Shown here: one piece after another, positions 1 to 6,813 of the stretch
How positions within the stretch are numbered: position 1 is the stretch's first letter
Layout: the number at the start of each line of letters is the position of its first letter
From: a virus
IMG/VR virus record: IMGVR_UViG_3300043331_000398
Coordinates: 1 to 33,306 of that record
Length of the DNA: 33,306 nt
Direction: 5' to 3' (one strand)
Notes under the pieces: generated by a model
The model's database searches: none
Seen by the model: the letters and a program-made list of their open reading frames with translations, nothing else
Told to the model about the DNA's origin: nothing
Translations under genes and position numbers: made by a program

Positions 1-386
1 TTGTTCGTGCATTCTTGGCAAACGGTTCAGATCCAGGCAACCTTCTATCTGACCGTATGCGTGACCAGTACTACACCACAGGAACTATTCCTGGTTTCCT
101 AGGTCTTAACTGGACTCCAGTAGAGCACGTATATGAAACTGACGCAGGCGATGAAATCGGTTACCTAGCAGATGACACTGTTATCTTTGGTAACTTTGAT
201 CTAAACCGTCCTGTAGAGTTGCTAGAGGGTCCAACTGCTGACTTCTCAGCACCTCAGAACTTCATTGGTCGTTACTCAAAGAGCTGGACCGAGCCTGACC
301 CATCAGGTCGCCAGGTTCTTATCGAGTACAACTTCCTACCAATTGTAACTCGTCCGGAGCAATTCGTGGTGGCGGATGTGTCCTGA
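1..386 (+). CDS. Major capsid protein, C-terminal part (partial)
   Basis: The gene enters from the left edge in the frame starting at base 3, and 127 residues remain before the TGA. The visible segment includes LLSDRMRDQYYTTGTIPGFL and ends in a beta-rich region (ADDTVIFGNFDLNRPVELLEG). This looks like the C-terminal part of an HK97-fold major capsid protein, which assembles the icosahedral shell. The call also rests on position: connector, closure and tail genes follow in the standard order. A terminator hairpin sits just after the stop, as is common after highly expressed capsid genes. The TTG at base 15 is internal and should not be taken as the start. The family is inferred without a search. 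Confidence 0.75.
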   Translation, partial: VRAFLANGSDPGNLLSDRMRDQYYTTGTIPGFLGLNWTPVEHVYETDAGDEIGYLADDTVIFGNFDLNRPVELLEGPTADFSAPQNFIGRYSKSWTEPDPSGRQVLIEYNFLPIVTRPEQFVVADVS

Positions 387-406
387 CCTGAGCAGGTAAA
401 ACTCCT

Positions 407-443
407 CAAAAGGGGCCTTGGCATTGCGCTAGGGCTCCTTTTG
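407..443 (+). terminator. Hairpin terminator after capsid gene
   Basis: The arms CAAAAGGGGCC (407-417) and GGCTCCTTTTG (433-443) form an 11-bp stem with one G-U pair and a 15-nt loop. A T-rich stretch follows directly. The site lies 20 bases after the capsid stop and would end or attenuate the capsid transcript. The -35 box of the next candidate promoter lies in its loop. Confidence 0.7.
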
Positions 444-452
444 TTGTATCAT
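424..452 (+). promoter_or_regulatory. Sigma-70-like promoter TTGCGC-17-TATCAT
   Basis: TTGCGC (424-429) and TATCAT (447-452) are separated by exactly 17 bases. TATCAT matches TATAAT in five of six positions. The expected start is near 459, just before the structured leader at 461-505. The same TTGC -35 with 17-bp spacing recurs at 20717 and 30772. No experimental support. Confidence 0.45.
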
Positions 453-460
453 GGTAGTAT

Positions 461-539
461 GCACCCACTGTAAATCAGTGCCTAGATCGGGAAGCTAGGT
501 CGTGCTATGATATTCCCTCCGCTGACTAAAAGTGTCAGC
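461..539 (+). ncRNA. Structured leader RNA with three-way junction
   Basis: GCAC (461-464) pairs with GTGC (502-505) and encloses two hairpins: CACTG/CAGTG (466-470, 476-480) and CCTAG/CTAGG (481-485, 495-499). A fourth hairpin, GCTGAC/GTCAGC (521-526, 534-539), lies just before the ribosome site of the next gene. In longer transcripts an outer helix TATCAT/ATGATA (447-452, 507-512) could also form. It does not fold as a tRNA: it has no TTC loop and no seven-base acceptor. It could be a cis-regulatory leader or a processed small RNA. Confidence 0.5.
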
Positions 540-561
540 CCAAATACTAAGGAAAACTATT

Positions 562-1863
562 TTGTCTAATCTTGAATGGAATCAAAGTAACGTAGATAAG
601 CTTCTAGCTTGTGTGACTACAGAAGATTTCATGGCAGCATTCCCTGGACGTAATGTTGAGACCCTTAAGCGCCGTCAGCGATCCATTCGTAATGGGGACT
701 TTACTCCTAATGAGGATGTTCCTGATGCTGATGGAAGCATCACTTTAGTAGGTGATTCTGGCACAATTAACACAGGCACAGTAGAGCAGCCTATTACTGA
801 CTGGACAGATACCCTACAGATTTGGGGTCTAGATCCTGAGCAGTTTGAAGTTGTTGAGCCTGTAGCTATGAAGGCTTGGGACTCTGGTACTGGCCGTAAG
901 TTTTCTTATGCTGCTAAGGTCCGTAAAATTACTAAGTCTGAGGATATTGAGTCTAAACTTGATATTGCTGGCTGGCGCGAAAACCTTAAGCGCAGCGGTC
1001 TTAGCCTTTACAACAGATCAAGGTTTGATAACGGAACATCATATCTCATGCTTGTAGCTGATCCTCAACTTGGAAAGCCAGGCACAAAGGATGCTCTAGG
1101 TAACTGGACTAAAGGTATTGAAGGCCATGTTGCTAGAATTCGCAACCTGATTGCTGTAGGTGTACCAATCAATGATATTGCTCTAGCATTCATGGGTGAT
1201 GAGCACGAGGGTTGCGTAGGAAACTATGCATCTCAGCCATACGAAGTTGAAATGGATTACACATCTCAGATCGAACTAGACTTCGATATGCGAGTATGGT
1301 CTATTCGACAGCTTCTAGCGTTGAATCTTCCGATTGCTGTATCTTCTGTTCCGTCCAACCACGGCGAGCATACTCGCTTTGGAGGTCACCAGGCTCTTAC
1401 CAGCATTTATGACAACTCATCAACTATGGTTGCATCTCTTGCTAAAAAGGTATTCGAAGGCACTACGGCCGAGGAATTTCTAACTTGGCATATCGCTAAG
1501 AATCGCCAAGATGTTAATCTTGAGCTTTCTGGTGTAAAGGCAAACTTCACTCACGGCCACGTATCTAAGGGATCAGGTACGCCTACAGGCGGTATGCGTT
1601 CCAAGAGTGCTCTTGAGAGGCAGATTCTAGGCCGTCGAGATGAATTGACACATACTGATCTGTTCTTTACTGCTCACTACCATCACTTCAACGTAATTGA
1701 GGATAGGGGACGAACCTTCTTCGGTTGTCCTGCACTTGAGGCTGAGAAGTCTTCACAGTGGTTTTTTGATTCTTCTGGTGCATGGTCTCGTCCAGGAATG
1801 TTAGGAATGCTTGTAGGTAAAGCATGTGGTGCTCGTAGCTGGGATGAATTGGCAGTCATCTAA
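562..1863 (+). CDS. Metallophosphoesterase with N-terminal HTH-like region
   Basis: The product is a 433-residue calcineurin-like phosphoesterase. Metal-binding motifs appear in order: ADPQLGK (D near 167), GDEHEG (D near 213), NHGEH (near 266), HGH (near 330) and HYHH (near 372). This is the pattern of two-metal phosphoesterases such as Mre11/SbcD-type nucleases. The first 60 residues contain FPGRNVETLKRRQRSIRNG, which resembles a DNA-binding helix-turn-helix, so a nuclease acting on DNA is plausible but unproven. I place the start at TTG 562 because AAGGAAA at 549-555 is correctly spaced. The in-frame GTG at 532 lies inside a hairpin and has no ribosome site. The gene interrupts the capsid-to-connector order. 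Confidence 0.75.
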   Translation: MSNLEWNQSNVDKLLACVTTEDFMAAFPGRNVETLKRRQRSIRNGDFTPNEDVPDADGSITLVGDSGTINTGTVEQPITDWTDTLQIWGLDPEQFEVVEPVAMKAWDSGTGRKFSYAAKVRKITKSEDIESKLDIAGWRENLKRSGLSLYNRSRFDNGTSYLMLVADPQLGKPGTKDALGNWTKGIEGHVARIRNLIAVGVPINDIALAFMGDEHEGCVGNYASQPYEVEMDYTSQIELDFDMRVWSIRQLLALNLPIAVSSVPSNHGEHTRFGGHQALTSIYDNSSTMVASLAKKVFEGTTAEEFLTWHIAKNRQDVNLELSGVKANFTHGHVSKGSGTPTGGMRSKSALERQILGRRDELTHTDLFFTAHYHHFNVIEDRGRTFFGCPALEAEKSSQWFFDSSGAWSRPGMLGMLVGKACGARSWDELAVI

Positions 1864-1890
1864 ACAACTGATACATTTATACTGTTACAA

Positions 1891-1898
1891 GCCGATAA
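1891..1898 (+). promoter_or_regulatory. Candidate sigma-28-type -10 element GCCGATAA
   Basis: This is an exact match to the FliA/WhiG -10 consensus GCCGATAA. It lies in the gap between the phosphoesterase stop and the next gene. A TACA tetramer lies about 17 bases upstream, a weak -35. The expected start is near 1904. The phage encodes a sigma factor of this class at 22907. Confidence 0.55.
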
Positions 1899-1922
1899 CT
1901 AAATATGTAAGTGATTTTAAGT

Positions 1923-1950
1923 AGCCGGGAGCTTACAAAGCCTCCCGGCT
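1923..1950 (+). other. GC-rich 9-bp leader hairpin
   Basis: AGCCGGGAG (1923-1931) pairs perfectly with CTCCCGGCT (1942-1950) around a 10-nt loop. GTAAG (1907-1911) and CTTAC (1951-1955) could extend it with a bulge. It lies downstream of the candidate promoter at 1891 and upstream of the GTG start at 1974. There is no T-tract, so it looks more like a stable 5' leader than a terminator. Confidence 0.6.
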
Positions 1951-1973
1951 CTTACTTTATAAGGCAGGTAACG

Positions 1974-2372
1974 GTGGAGGTAATTCAAGGTGCATTAGAT
2001 GCAGTAGGGCCGTGGATCGGTACTATCGGCCCGTTGCCGTTGCTTTTCATTGCGCTAGTTAGGGGTTGGTTACTTACTCCTGCCGCAGTGCAGAAAGTTC
2101 ATGAGTCTCAGGAAGCCAGAATTTCTGAGATGAAGGCAAACTATGAAGCCAGAATCGCTGAATCCAAAGAACGAGAGAAGGAATGGCGAGATAAGGCAGG
2201 TGAAGCTTTGACTATTTTGAATGAGCAGACAAAGCAATTCGATGTGGTGACAGAATTAGGAGAAACTTCTGTTAAGCTTCTAGAAGCTGTCCACAGTGCA
2301 CGCTTTGGTAATTCTGACGAGACACGACAGGTCCGAACCACTCACGTAGTACGTCCGGGTAGGGAGGGCTAA
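1974..2372 (+). CDS. Small membrane-anchored coiled-coil protein
   Basis: The product is 132 residues from GTG 1974, which has AAGGCAGG about nine bases upstream. An upstream in-frame GTG at 1911 would put the leader hairpin inside the gene and lacks a ribosome site. Residues 8-35 are hydrophobic (GTIGPLPLLFIALVRGWLL) and probably span the membrane. Residues 40-95 are strongly charged with a helical heptad-like pattern (ARISEMKANYEARIAESKER), so a coiled coil is likely. It is the first gene of a block behind the promoter at 1891. I do not recognise the family. A role in head morphogenesis, membrane contact or lysis cannot be separated from sequence alone. Confidence 0.6.
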   Translation: MEVIQGALDAVGPWIGTIGPLPLLFIALVRGWLLTPAAVQKVHESQEARISEMKANYEARIAESKEREKEWRDKAGEALTILNEQTKQFDVVTELGETSVKLLEAVHSARFGNSDETRQVRTTHVVRPGREG

Positions 2373-2373
2373 A

Positions 2374-2553
2374 ATGTCTGATCGTAGTCGAGAAGAGCAG
2401 AGGGAATTGGATACTGCTCAAGCACAGCTAGATAAAGCTAAAGCATCAACCGATAAGAGATCAGAAAAGGTTGACGATTTAACTACTAGACTCCGAGAGC
2501 TTAGAAGAAAAAATCATTTTCGTCTGATGCTTGAAGAAATTTTTTATGAGTAA
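2374..2553 (+). CDS. Small charged coiled-coil protein
   Basis: A 59-residue gene starts at ATG 2374 behind a strong AGGGAGGG site and ends at TAA 2551. The product is almost wholly charged and helical (QLDKAKASTDKRSEKVDDL, then TTRLRELRRKN), with a likely coiled coil and no hydrophobic segment. It starts one base after the preceding stop, so the two are probably co-translated and may interact through their coiled coils. It contains ACCGATAA near 2448, which I treat as chance inside a gene. Function unknown. Confidence 0.6.
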   Translation: MSDRSREEQRELDTAQAQLDKAKASTDKRSEKVDDLTTRLRELRRKNHFRLMLEEIFYE

Positions 2554-2567
2554 GTGGGAGGCGATAA

Positions 2568-2939
2568 ATGCTAGACTTATGGGGTAACGTTGGCTTCCTC
2601 GTACTGACATTTGGATCTTTACTTTTTACAGTATCATTTTTACTGGGATCTAAATTCTACAAAACATTCATGGGATGGGTTATTGCAGTATTCGTTACTG
2701 CTTTAACTGTGCTCTGCTTGTATTTCAGCCTTAGGGTTTGGGAAATTGCTATTCCTGGAGTTGAATGGGTTAGATTAATAATCTTTTGGGTTCTTGGACT
2801 ATCTTTAGTCTCTGGCGCTATCGGGTTCTTAGAGATCCAATTTGGGAAACGTGGTGAAGCTCTTCGTGCTCGGCTAGCCGCAAAGCAGAAGCTTTTTGAC
2901 GATTTACAAGATAAGAAACCCAATACTAAGGAGGGCTAA
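2568..2939 (+). CDS. Small integral membrane protein
   Basis: The product is 123 residues from ATG 2568 with GGGAGG upstream. Three hydrophobic segments are visible: about residues 7-26, 34-56 (WVIAVFVTALTVLCLYFSL) and 66-87 (LIIFWVLGLSLVSGAIGFL). A charged C-terminal tail follows (GEALRARLAAKQKLFDDL). It sits in a tight block with the two coiled-coil genes upstream and the acidic protein downstream. Membrane proteins are unusual between capsid and connector genes. A holin-like role is possible, but a better holin candidate lies after the tail genes. Family not recognised. Confidence 0.6.
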   Translation: MLDLWGNVGFLVLTFGSLLFTVSFLLGSKFYKTFMGWVIAVFVTALTVLCLYFSLRVWEIAIPGVEWVRLIIFWVLGLSLVSGAIGFLEIQFGKRGEALRARLAAKQKLFDDLQDKKPNTKEG

Positions 2940-2941
2940 TT

Positions 2942-3592
2942 ATGCCGCCACGCAAGAGAGCTGCCAAGGCAGCATCCCCAGCAGTTGATGAAACTGTAGT
3001 AAACCAGGAAAACCCTGGAACTTCTGATGAAGTTCGTCCATCTACAGAAACAACTGAAGAGCCAGAAGTAGCTAAGGTTGCTGAGGCAAACGATGTTGAT
3101 ATTACTGTTCATAACCAAGAAACTCCTGTAGTTGATGTTCAGGATCGTAGCGAGAAGACTAATGAAGGTAAGGATGAAAATCCTTACGTAGAAGTAGCTC
3201 CTGCTAATGAAGTTGATCCTACTGTGGAAAATCAGATGAATCCAGGAGTTAATATGGTTAATCGCACACCAGAGGATCAGGTTGTTACTGACTCTGCTGG
3301 TATCGAGTATAAGCTTAACAGCGGACCATATCCTGAATTAGTAGTAGAAGATGACGAAGAAGAAAAGAATGCCATCAAGCAGAGCACAGCAGTTCTAGAT
3401 GCTCGTGATCATGATGAGCTAGAGAAGCAGAACAAGATTTACTTTGTAAAATCTGGCCTTACTGCGCAACGTCGTGTATGGAAAAAGGGCGAGACTCTTT
3501 ATTACACAGATGAGCAGCATGAGGATTGGATGGATATGAGTGATCAGGATCAAGAAGAACGTTTCGGTCACGTAAAGTTTGAAAAGAGGTAA
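2942..3592 (+). CDS. Acidic virion-associated protein with three internal repeats
   Basis: The product is 216 residues. It begins with a basic patch (MPPRKRAAKAASP) and becomes strongly acidic. Three imperfect copies of a motif of the form D-x-T-V-x-N-Q-x-x-P begin at residues 16, 53 and 92. The last two share the longer frame V-A-x-A-N-x-V-D-x-T-V-x-N-Q. After residue 115 comes a different, probably folded part (GIEYKLNSGPYPELVVED, then FVKSGLTAQRRVWKKGETLYY). The start has AAGGAGGG upstream. Its position next to the connector genes suggests a minor head protein or decoration factor. I do not recognise the family. Confidence 0.6.
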   Translation: MPPRKRAAKAASPAVDETVVNQENPGTSDEVRPSTETTEEPEVAKVAEANDVDITVHNQETPVVDVQDRSEKTNEGKDENPYVEVAPANEVDPTVENQMNPGVNMVNRTPEDQVVTDSAGIEYKLNSGPYPELVVEDDEEEKNAIKQSTAVLDARDHDELEKQNKIYFVKSGLTAQRRVWKKGETLYYTDEQHEDWMDMSDQDQEERFGHVKFEKR

Positions 3593-3595
3593 GCC

Positions 3596-4135
3596 ATGGC
3601 GCTAGTGCCACCTACAGTAGCAGAGCTAGCTATCTTTACAGGTCGTCAGAGCGATACTTTTTCTGATTTCGCTGTACAGGCACTAGCCCAGGCCACCCTA
3701 TTATTTTATTTGGCTACAGAGCTATCAGCCTACCCAAACACCCCTGAGCTAGAGCAGCTAGCCAGGAACGGAATCCTGGACATGGCAGATAACATCTACC
3801 TGTCTCAGGATTATCGTGAGGATATGGCTAGTCCATATCAATCTGAGAGTATTGGATCTTATTCTTACAGTAAAGCAATCAAGGCTGTACGTAAGGGTGA
3901 TGCTACCGGCATTATGTGGTTCGACCTTGCTGTCAACAAATTGAAGCAAGGAACCGGTATTGGAGACACAGGATCTATTCAGGGTATGGAGTGGGATGGC
4001 CTGGAGCTTACTAGCGATGGTAAGCCAAGAATTGCTGGAGCTAAGTCCATCAGCAAGCACGGCAGTAAGGGTGCCTGGGAAATCGATTACAGAGACACCA
4101 ACAGAATTGAATATAACTGGGAGGATGTGCTATGA
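3596..4135 (+). CDS. Head-tail connector (adaptor) protein
   Basis: The product is 179 residues from ATG 3596 with AGAGG upstream. The N-terminal half is helical (VAELAIFTGRQ, then FAVQALAQATLLFYLATELS) and resembles the first connector of HK97- or SPP1-like phages (gp6/gp15 type), which binds beneath the portal ring. The C-terminal part ends with a charged tail. It is the first of four overlapping genes that together make the neck. The call rests on fold impression, size and gene order rather than a diagnostic motif. Confidence 0.6.
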   Translation: MALVPPTVAELAIFTGRQSDTFSDFAVQALAQATLLFYLATELSAYPNTPELEQLARNGILDMADNIYLSQDYREDMASPYQSESIGSYSYSKAIKAVRKGDATGIMWFDLAVNKLKQGTGIGDTGSIQGMEWDGLELTSDGKPRIAGAKSISKHGSKGAWEIDYRDTNRIEYNWEDVL

Positions 4136-4548
4136 GGCATCTATTCAATTCTAAAGTAGAAATCTTGGAATCTGTTACTGACATTATTGATGGCGCAAGA
4201 GTACAGACTTGGGCAAAGTCTTCTGCACGATTTGATAATGTTTCCGCTCCCGGTGAAATGAAATGCAGATTAGATCTTAGCTTTTTACGTGTAGGTAAAG
4301 ATGCTCCTGCACCTATTGTTGCAGGCCGATCACCAGACAGGACTGGAGTATTGTTTTGCAACAATACTCCAAATTTAAAAGCAGGTCACATCATTAAGGT
4401 AATCGAAGGCCCGCACACTGGCTCACAGTTTCTTATTAAAATGAGGCCGGATGAAGCCCAAAATCGTCGCAGAACTCATCATCTTGAAGTTCAAGTTTTT
4501 GAGGTTAACCAGGCAGGATTCAGCTATCCATCAGGAGCGCCGGTATGA
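4132..4548 (+). CDS. Head closure (stopper) protein
   Basis: The product is 138 residues, overlapping the previous gene by ATGA, which indicates translational coupling. The sequence is beta-rich: SKVEILESVTDIIDGARVQ at the start, LKAGHIIKVIEGPHTGSQFL in the middle and HHLEVQVFEV near the end. This fits SPP1 gp16-like head closure proteins, which seal the channel after packaging and provide the tail docking surface. The assignment comes from order (connector, stopper, gp10-like, tail terminator) and this pattern. No catalytic residues are expected. Confidence 0.55.
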   Translation: MRHLFNSKVEILESVTDIIDGARVQTWAKSSARFDNVSAPGEMKCRLDLSFLRVGKDAPAPIVAGRSPDRTGVLFCNNTPNLKAGHIIKVIEGPHTGSQFLIKMRPDEAQNRRRTHHLEVQVFEVNQAGFSYPSGAPV

Positions 4549-4907
4549 TCAAGATTGAGTTGATTGATGATGGTATTTTCAAGGAGATCGATAGGCTTTC
4601 AGAAGGTCTGAGTCTAGAAGATAGAATGCGTTTTGAAGCCATCCTTGTTCGTCAATTCCAAGCTACACAAGCTGCTGTTCACGTAATTACCAGATCTTTG
4701 AAGACTTCTGGTAAATTCAATTCTGAAGGCGATAGTAATAGTTGGAAAGGCGAGATCACATACGGTGGAAGATCAAAAGGTATTCATAATCCTGTAGACT
4801 ACGCCGAGTATGAGCGTGAAAGAGGCGGGGCTCACGATTTTCTACGTCCAGCACAGGCTATGGAGGCAGCTTATGAAGCTGCTATCAGAGAGTTTTTGGA
4901 GGGTTGA
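4545..4907 (+). CDS. HK97 gp10-like tail completion protein
   Basis: The product is 120 residues, with an ATGA overlap with the stopper gene. A helical N-terminal half (RMRFEAILVRQFQATQAAVH) is followed by a short beta region and then YAEYERERGGAHDFLRPA. The phrase HDFLRPA near the end, before a closing helix, is typical of the HK97 gp10 family found between connector and tail terminator genes. The protein is thought to help join tail and neck. It ends within the TGATG overlap with the next gene. Confidence 0.65.
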   Translation: MIKIELIDDGIFKEIDRLSEGLSLEDRMRFEAILVRQFQATQAAVHVITRSLKTSGKFNSEGDSNSWKGEITYGGRSKGIHNPVDYAEYERERGGAHDFLRPAQAMEAAYEAAIREFLEG

Positions 4908-5383
4908 TGGCTAAACTAGAAGGTGAATTAGTTAAGTATCTTCTTACCCTGCCAGAATTAGTATCTGCGGTAGGTAAGTTTACCCTCACCCAAAAGCCTT
5001 TTATTTTTCGTGATGAGATGTTGGTTAATTTAGAAGATAATCAGTACACTGCTGTAAGTGCTGTAGTAGTTGAAGATGGTGGACCGTTAGATACCAATGC
5101 TCTGACGAGATTTAGAGCAAGAAGAGTCGCTGTGCATATCTGGGCTAACGGTAATAGAGATGCTTTAGGTAATCTTGTAAATCCTACAGTAGTAGATGAT
5201 AAAATTGAAACTACTTTTGCAGTGTTAGACAAATATTTGCACAGGACAGATCCTGAAGCTGTTTGGTGGGGTACAGTGCTTACTCAAGCTTCAGACAGGC
5301 TTGGCGATATCAGTAAGCCTGTGCCTGTAATTGATGGTGATGGTATCAAACTTGCTACAGTATACTACTCTGTATTATTCTAA
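4907..5383 (+). CDS. Tail terminator protein
   Basis: The product is 158 residues from ATG 4907, which overlaps the previous stop (TGATG) and has GGAGGG just upstream. The preceding TTG 4904 is less likely. The sequence alternates strands and helices, with FRARRVAVHIWANG in the middle and ATVYYSVLF at the end. This fits a small ring-forming tail terminator that caps the tail tube. Position just before the tail tube gene supports this, although a glycosyltransferase and a small gene intervene. Confidence 0.6.
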   Translation: MAKLEGELVKYLLTLPELVSAVGKFTLTQKPFIFRDEMLVNLEDNQYTAVSAVVVEDGGPLDTNALTRFRARRVAVHIWANGNRDALGNLVNPTVVDDKIETTFAVLDKYLHRTDPEAVWWGTVLTQASDRLGDISKPVPVIDGDGIKLATVYYSVLF

Positions 5384-5390
5384 CCGATAA
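5383..5390 (+). promoter_or_regulatory. Candidate sigma-28-type -10 element ACCGATAA
   Basis: Seven of eight bases match GCCGATAA. The site is in the short gap after the tail terminator stop, 33 bases before the glycosyltransferase start. TACT lies about 17 bases upstream as a possible -35. The expected start is near 5396, inside the left arm of the inverted repeat at 5389-5436. Confidence 0.5.
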
Positions 5391-5436
5391 TACCTTTAGC
5401 TACGAGAATCCCAGGAGGATATATGCTAAAGGTATT
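5389..5436 (+). repeat. 12-bp inverted repeat spanning leader and start codon
   Basis: AATACCTTTAGC (5389-5400) and GCTAAAGGTATT (5425-5436) are perfect complements. The right arm begins at the G of the ATG start (5423-5425), and the AGGAGG site lies in the 24-nt loop. Read-through mRNA would hold the start codon in a stem. mRNA begun at the promoter at 5383 would lack most of the left arm. Confidence 0.7.
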
Positions 5437-6538
5437 ATTGAAAACTCCGATGTCTGTCTATTCCGGGTACGGTAACGATGGCATTGGAATAGCTAGAGCT
5501 TTGGTGCGATCAGGAGCTGATGTGTATCTTCAGCCAACTCACGTAGATGCACCACTTCCAGAAGACATTGCAATGCTGCTTACTAAACGCTTGGTGTCTC
5601 CTTTTGATCTACTCATACATCATGTAGACCCTATGCAATTCGGCCTACTTCCTGAAGAACGTAGAGCATCCAAGGTTACTGTAGGATGGACTATGTGGGA
5701 ATATGACAGCTTCGGTAATATGAAGGGTCGATCCAATCTTAAAACCTCCTTGAAGAATTATGATCTAGTATTAGGTTATGATGATGTAACATTGGAATGT
5801 TTCAAGCCGTATAAGCGCCGAAACCAAGCTTTAGGCGTGCTGCAAGGAGGATTCATTCCTGAAGATTGGCCTTTTGTAGAACGTGACTGGTTCAGCGACC
5901 GTTTCGGGTTTGCCATGTGTGGAGCATTAAGTTTGCGCAAAGATCCTTTCGTAGCTATCGAAGCTTTCAGGGAATTAAAATTAGAACTTCCAGAAGAATT
6001 TGATAAAGCTGAGCTACATCTTAAAACTATCACGCCAGGACTCCATTCAGCTATGGAGGCATGGGTACCTAAACTCCGCGTACATTATGCATCATGGCCT
6101 GAGGATGTATTAAGAGAATTCTATTCTTTCCAGCATGTACTGTTAGCGCCATCTCGTGGGGAGGGTAAGAATATGCCCGCACTTGAATTCATGTCTACTG
6201 GCGGAACAGTAATTGCTACTAATTGGGGTGGGCATACAGGATGGCTATCTCCTGAGTATGCGTATCCTCTTGACTATAAACTTATGCCTCTAGATGATAA
6301 CCCTAATGTGCGAAATGCTCGTGCTAGCAAGGAGCATATGAAACAACTTATGCTTCACACATTTAGGCATAGGGCCGAGGTTAAGAAGAAGGCGGAGCTG
6401 GCTGCTGAGGTTATTCCTCAAATGATGCATTGGGATAAGGTAGTACAGAGACTATACTCTCGCATCACCGATCTAGTCCCAGGTAAGGGTACAGAAATTA
6501 TTCAGAAAACTGCCATGCGAGGTGTTGAAAATGCATAA
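5423..6538 (+). CDS. GT4-type glycosyltransferase
   Basis: The product is 371 residues with a GT-B layout. The N-terminal half opens with MLKVLLKTP and a glycine-rich YSGYGNDGIG. The C-terminal half carries the EX7E motif of GT4-family retaining transferases (E247 to E255, in RGEGKNMPALEFMSTGG), followed by VIATNWGGHTGWL. It would transfer a nucleotide-activated sugar. The gene lies between tail terminator and tail tube with its own candidate promoter and hairpin. Glycosylation of virion proteins by such neighbours is known in some actinophages, so tail tube or capsid modification is a reasonable inference. The acceptor and sugar cannot be read from sequence. Confidence 0.75.
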   Translation: MLKVLLKTPMSVYSGYGNDGIGIARALVRSGADVYLQPTHVDAPLPEDIAMLLTKRLVSPFDLLIHHVDPMQFGLLPEERRASKVTVGWTMWEYDSFGNMKGRSNLKTSLKNYDLVLGYDDVTLECFKPYKRRNQALGVLQGGFIPEDWPFVERDWFSDRFGFAMCGALSLRKDPFVAIEAFRELKLELPEEFDKAELHLKTITPGLHSAMEAWVPKLRVHYASWPEDVLREFYSFQHVLLAPSRGEGKNMPALEFMSTGGTVIATNWGGHTGWLSPEYAYPLDYKLMPLDDNPNVRNARASKEHMKQLMLHTFRHRAEVKKKAELAAEVIPQMMHWDKVVQRLYSRITDLVPGKGTEIIQKTAMRGVENA

Positions 6539-6773
6539 TGAAGAATTTGTATCACCAAAAGGCAGCATAGAAATTCGGTGCCCGGGAAGATTTAGAAAAC
6601 TATTTCTAGTGTTAAAGCGCGATACCATGCCTCAGCCAGGAATGTACATGGAGATCGCCTGTGCTGATTGCGCTAAAGACGCAAGAAGAGATTATCCTAA
6701 TACCGCTAGAATTCTGCATTACTATGATACATCTGGAAACTGTGTAAAAACCAAGCTAGTACCTGGAGAATAG
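6531..6773 (+). CDS. Small zinc-ribbon-like protein
   Basis: The product is 80 residues from ATG 6531, with GCGAGG upstream and an eight-base overlap with the glycosyltransferase end. Cysteines at residue 17 (IEIRCPGRF), at 44 and 47 (IACADCAK) and one near the C-terminus suggest a metal-bound fold. Small actinophage proteins with an IEIRC...C..C pattern resemble Com-like zinc ribbons, which can bind RNA, but that link is tentative. The overlap suggests expression with the glycosyltransferase. Function unknown. Confidence 0.55.
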   Translation: MHNEEFVSPKGSIEIRCPGRFRKLFLVLKRDTMPQPGMYMEIACADCAKDARRDYPNTARILHYYDTSGNCVKTKLVPGE

Positions 6774-6781
6774 ACAATATT

Positions 6782-6789
6782 GCCGATGT
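6782..6789 (+). promoter_or_regulatory. Candidate sigma-28-type -10 element GCCGATGT
   Basis: Six of eight bases match GCCGATAA, and the core GCCGAT is intact. It lies in the gap before the tail tube gene, with an expected start near 6796. TACC lies about 19-22 bases upstream. The same GATGTAAT variant recurs before the tail fibre gene at 19579. Confidence 0.45.
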
Positions 6790-6813
6790 AATTATCGTGT
6801 TCTAAAAAGTGCG

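Noticed and set aside
461-512. Possible tRNA-Tyr because of CTGTAAA in a loop
   Set aside because: The flanking bases do not form a five-pair anticodon stem, there is no TTC-type T loop, and no acceptor stem of seven pairs is found.
2448-2455. ACCGATAA inside the 59-aa coiled-coil gene
   Set aside because: It is fully inside coding sequence, and the next gene is over 110 bases downstream. TAAAG boxes lie upstream but at the wrong spacing.
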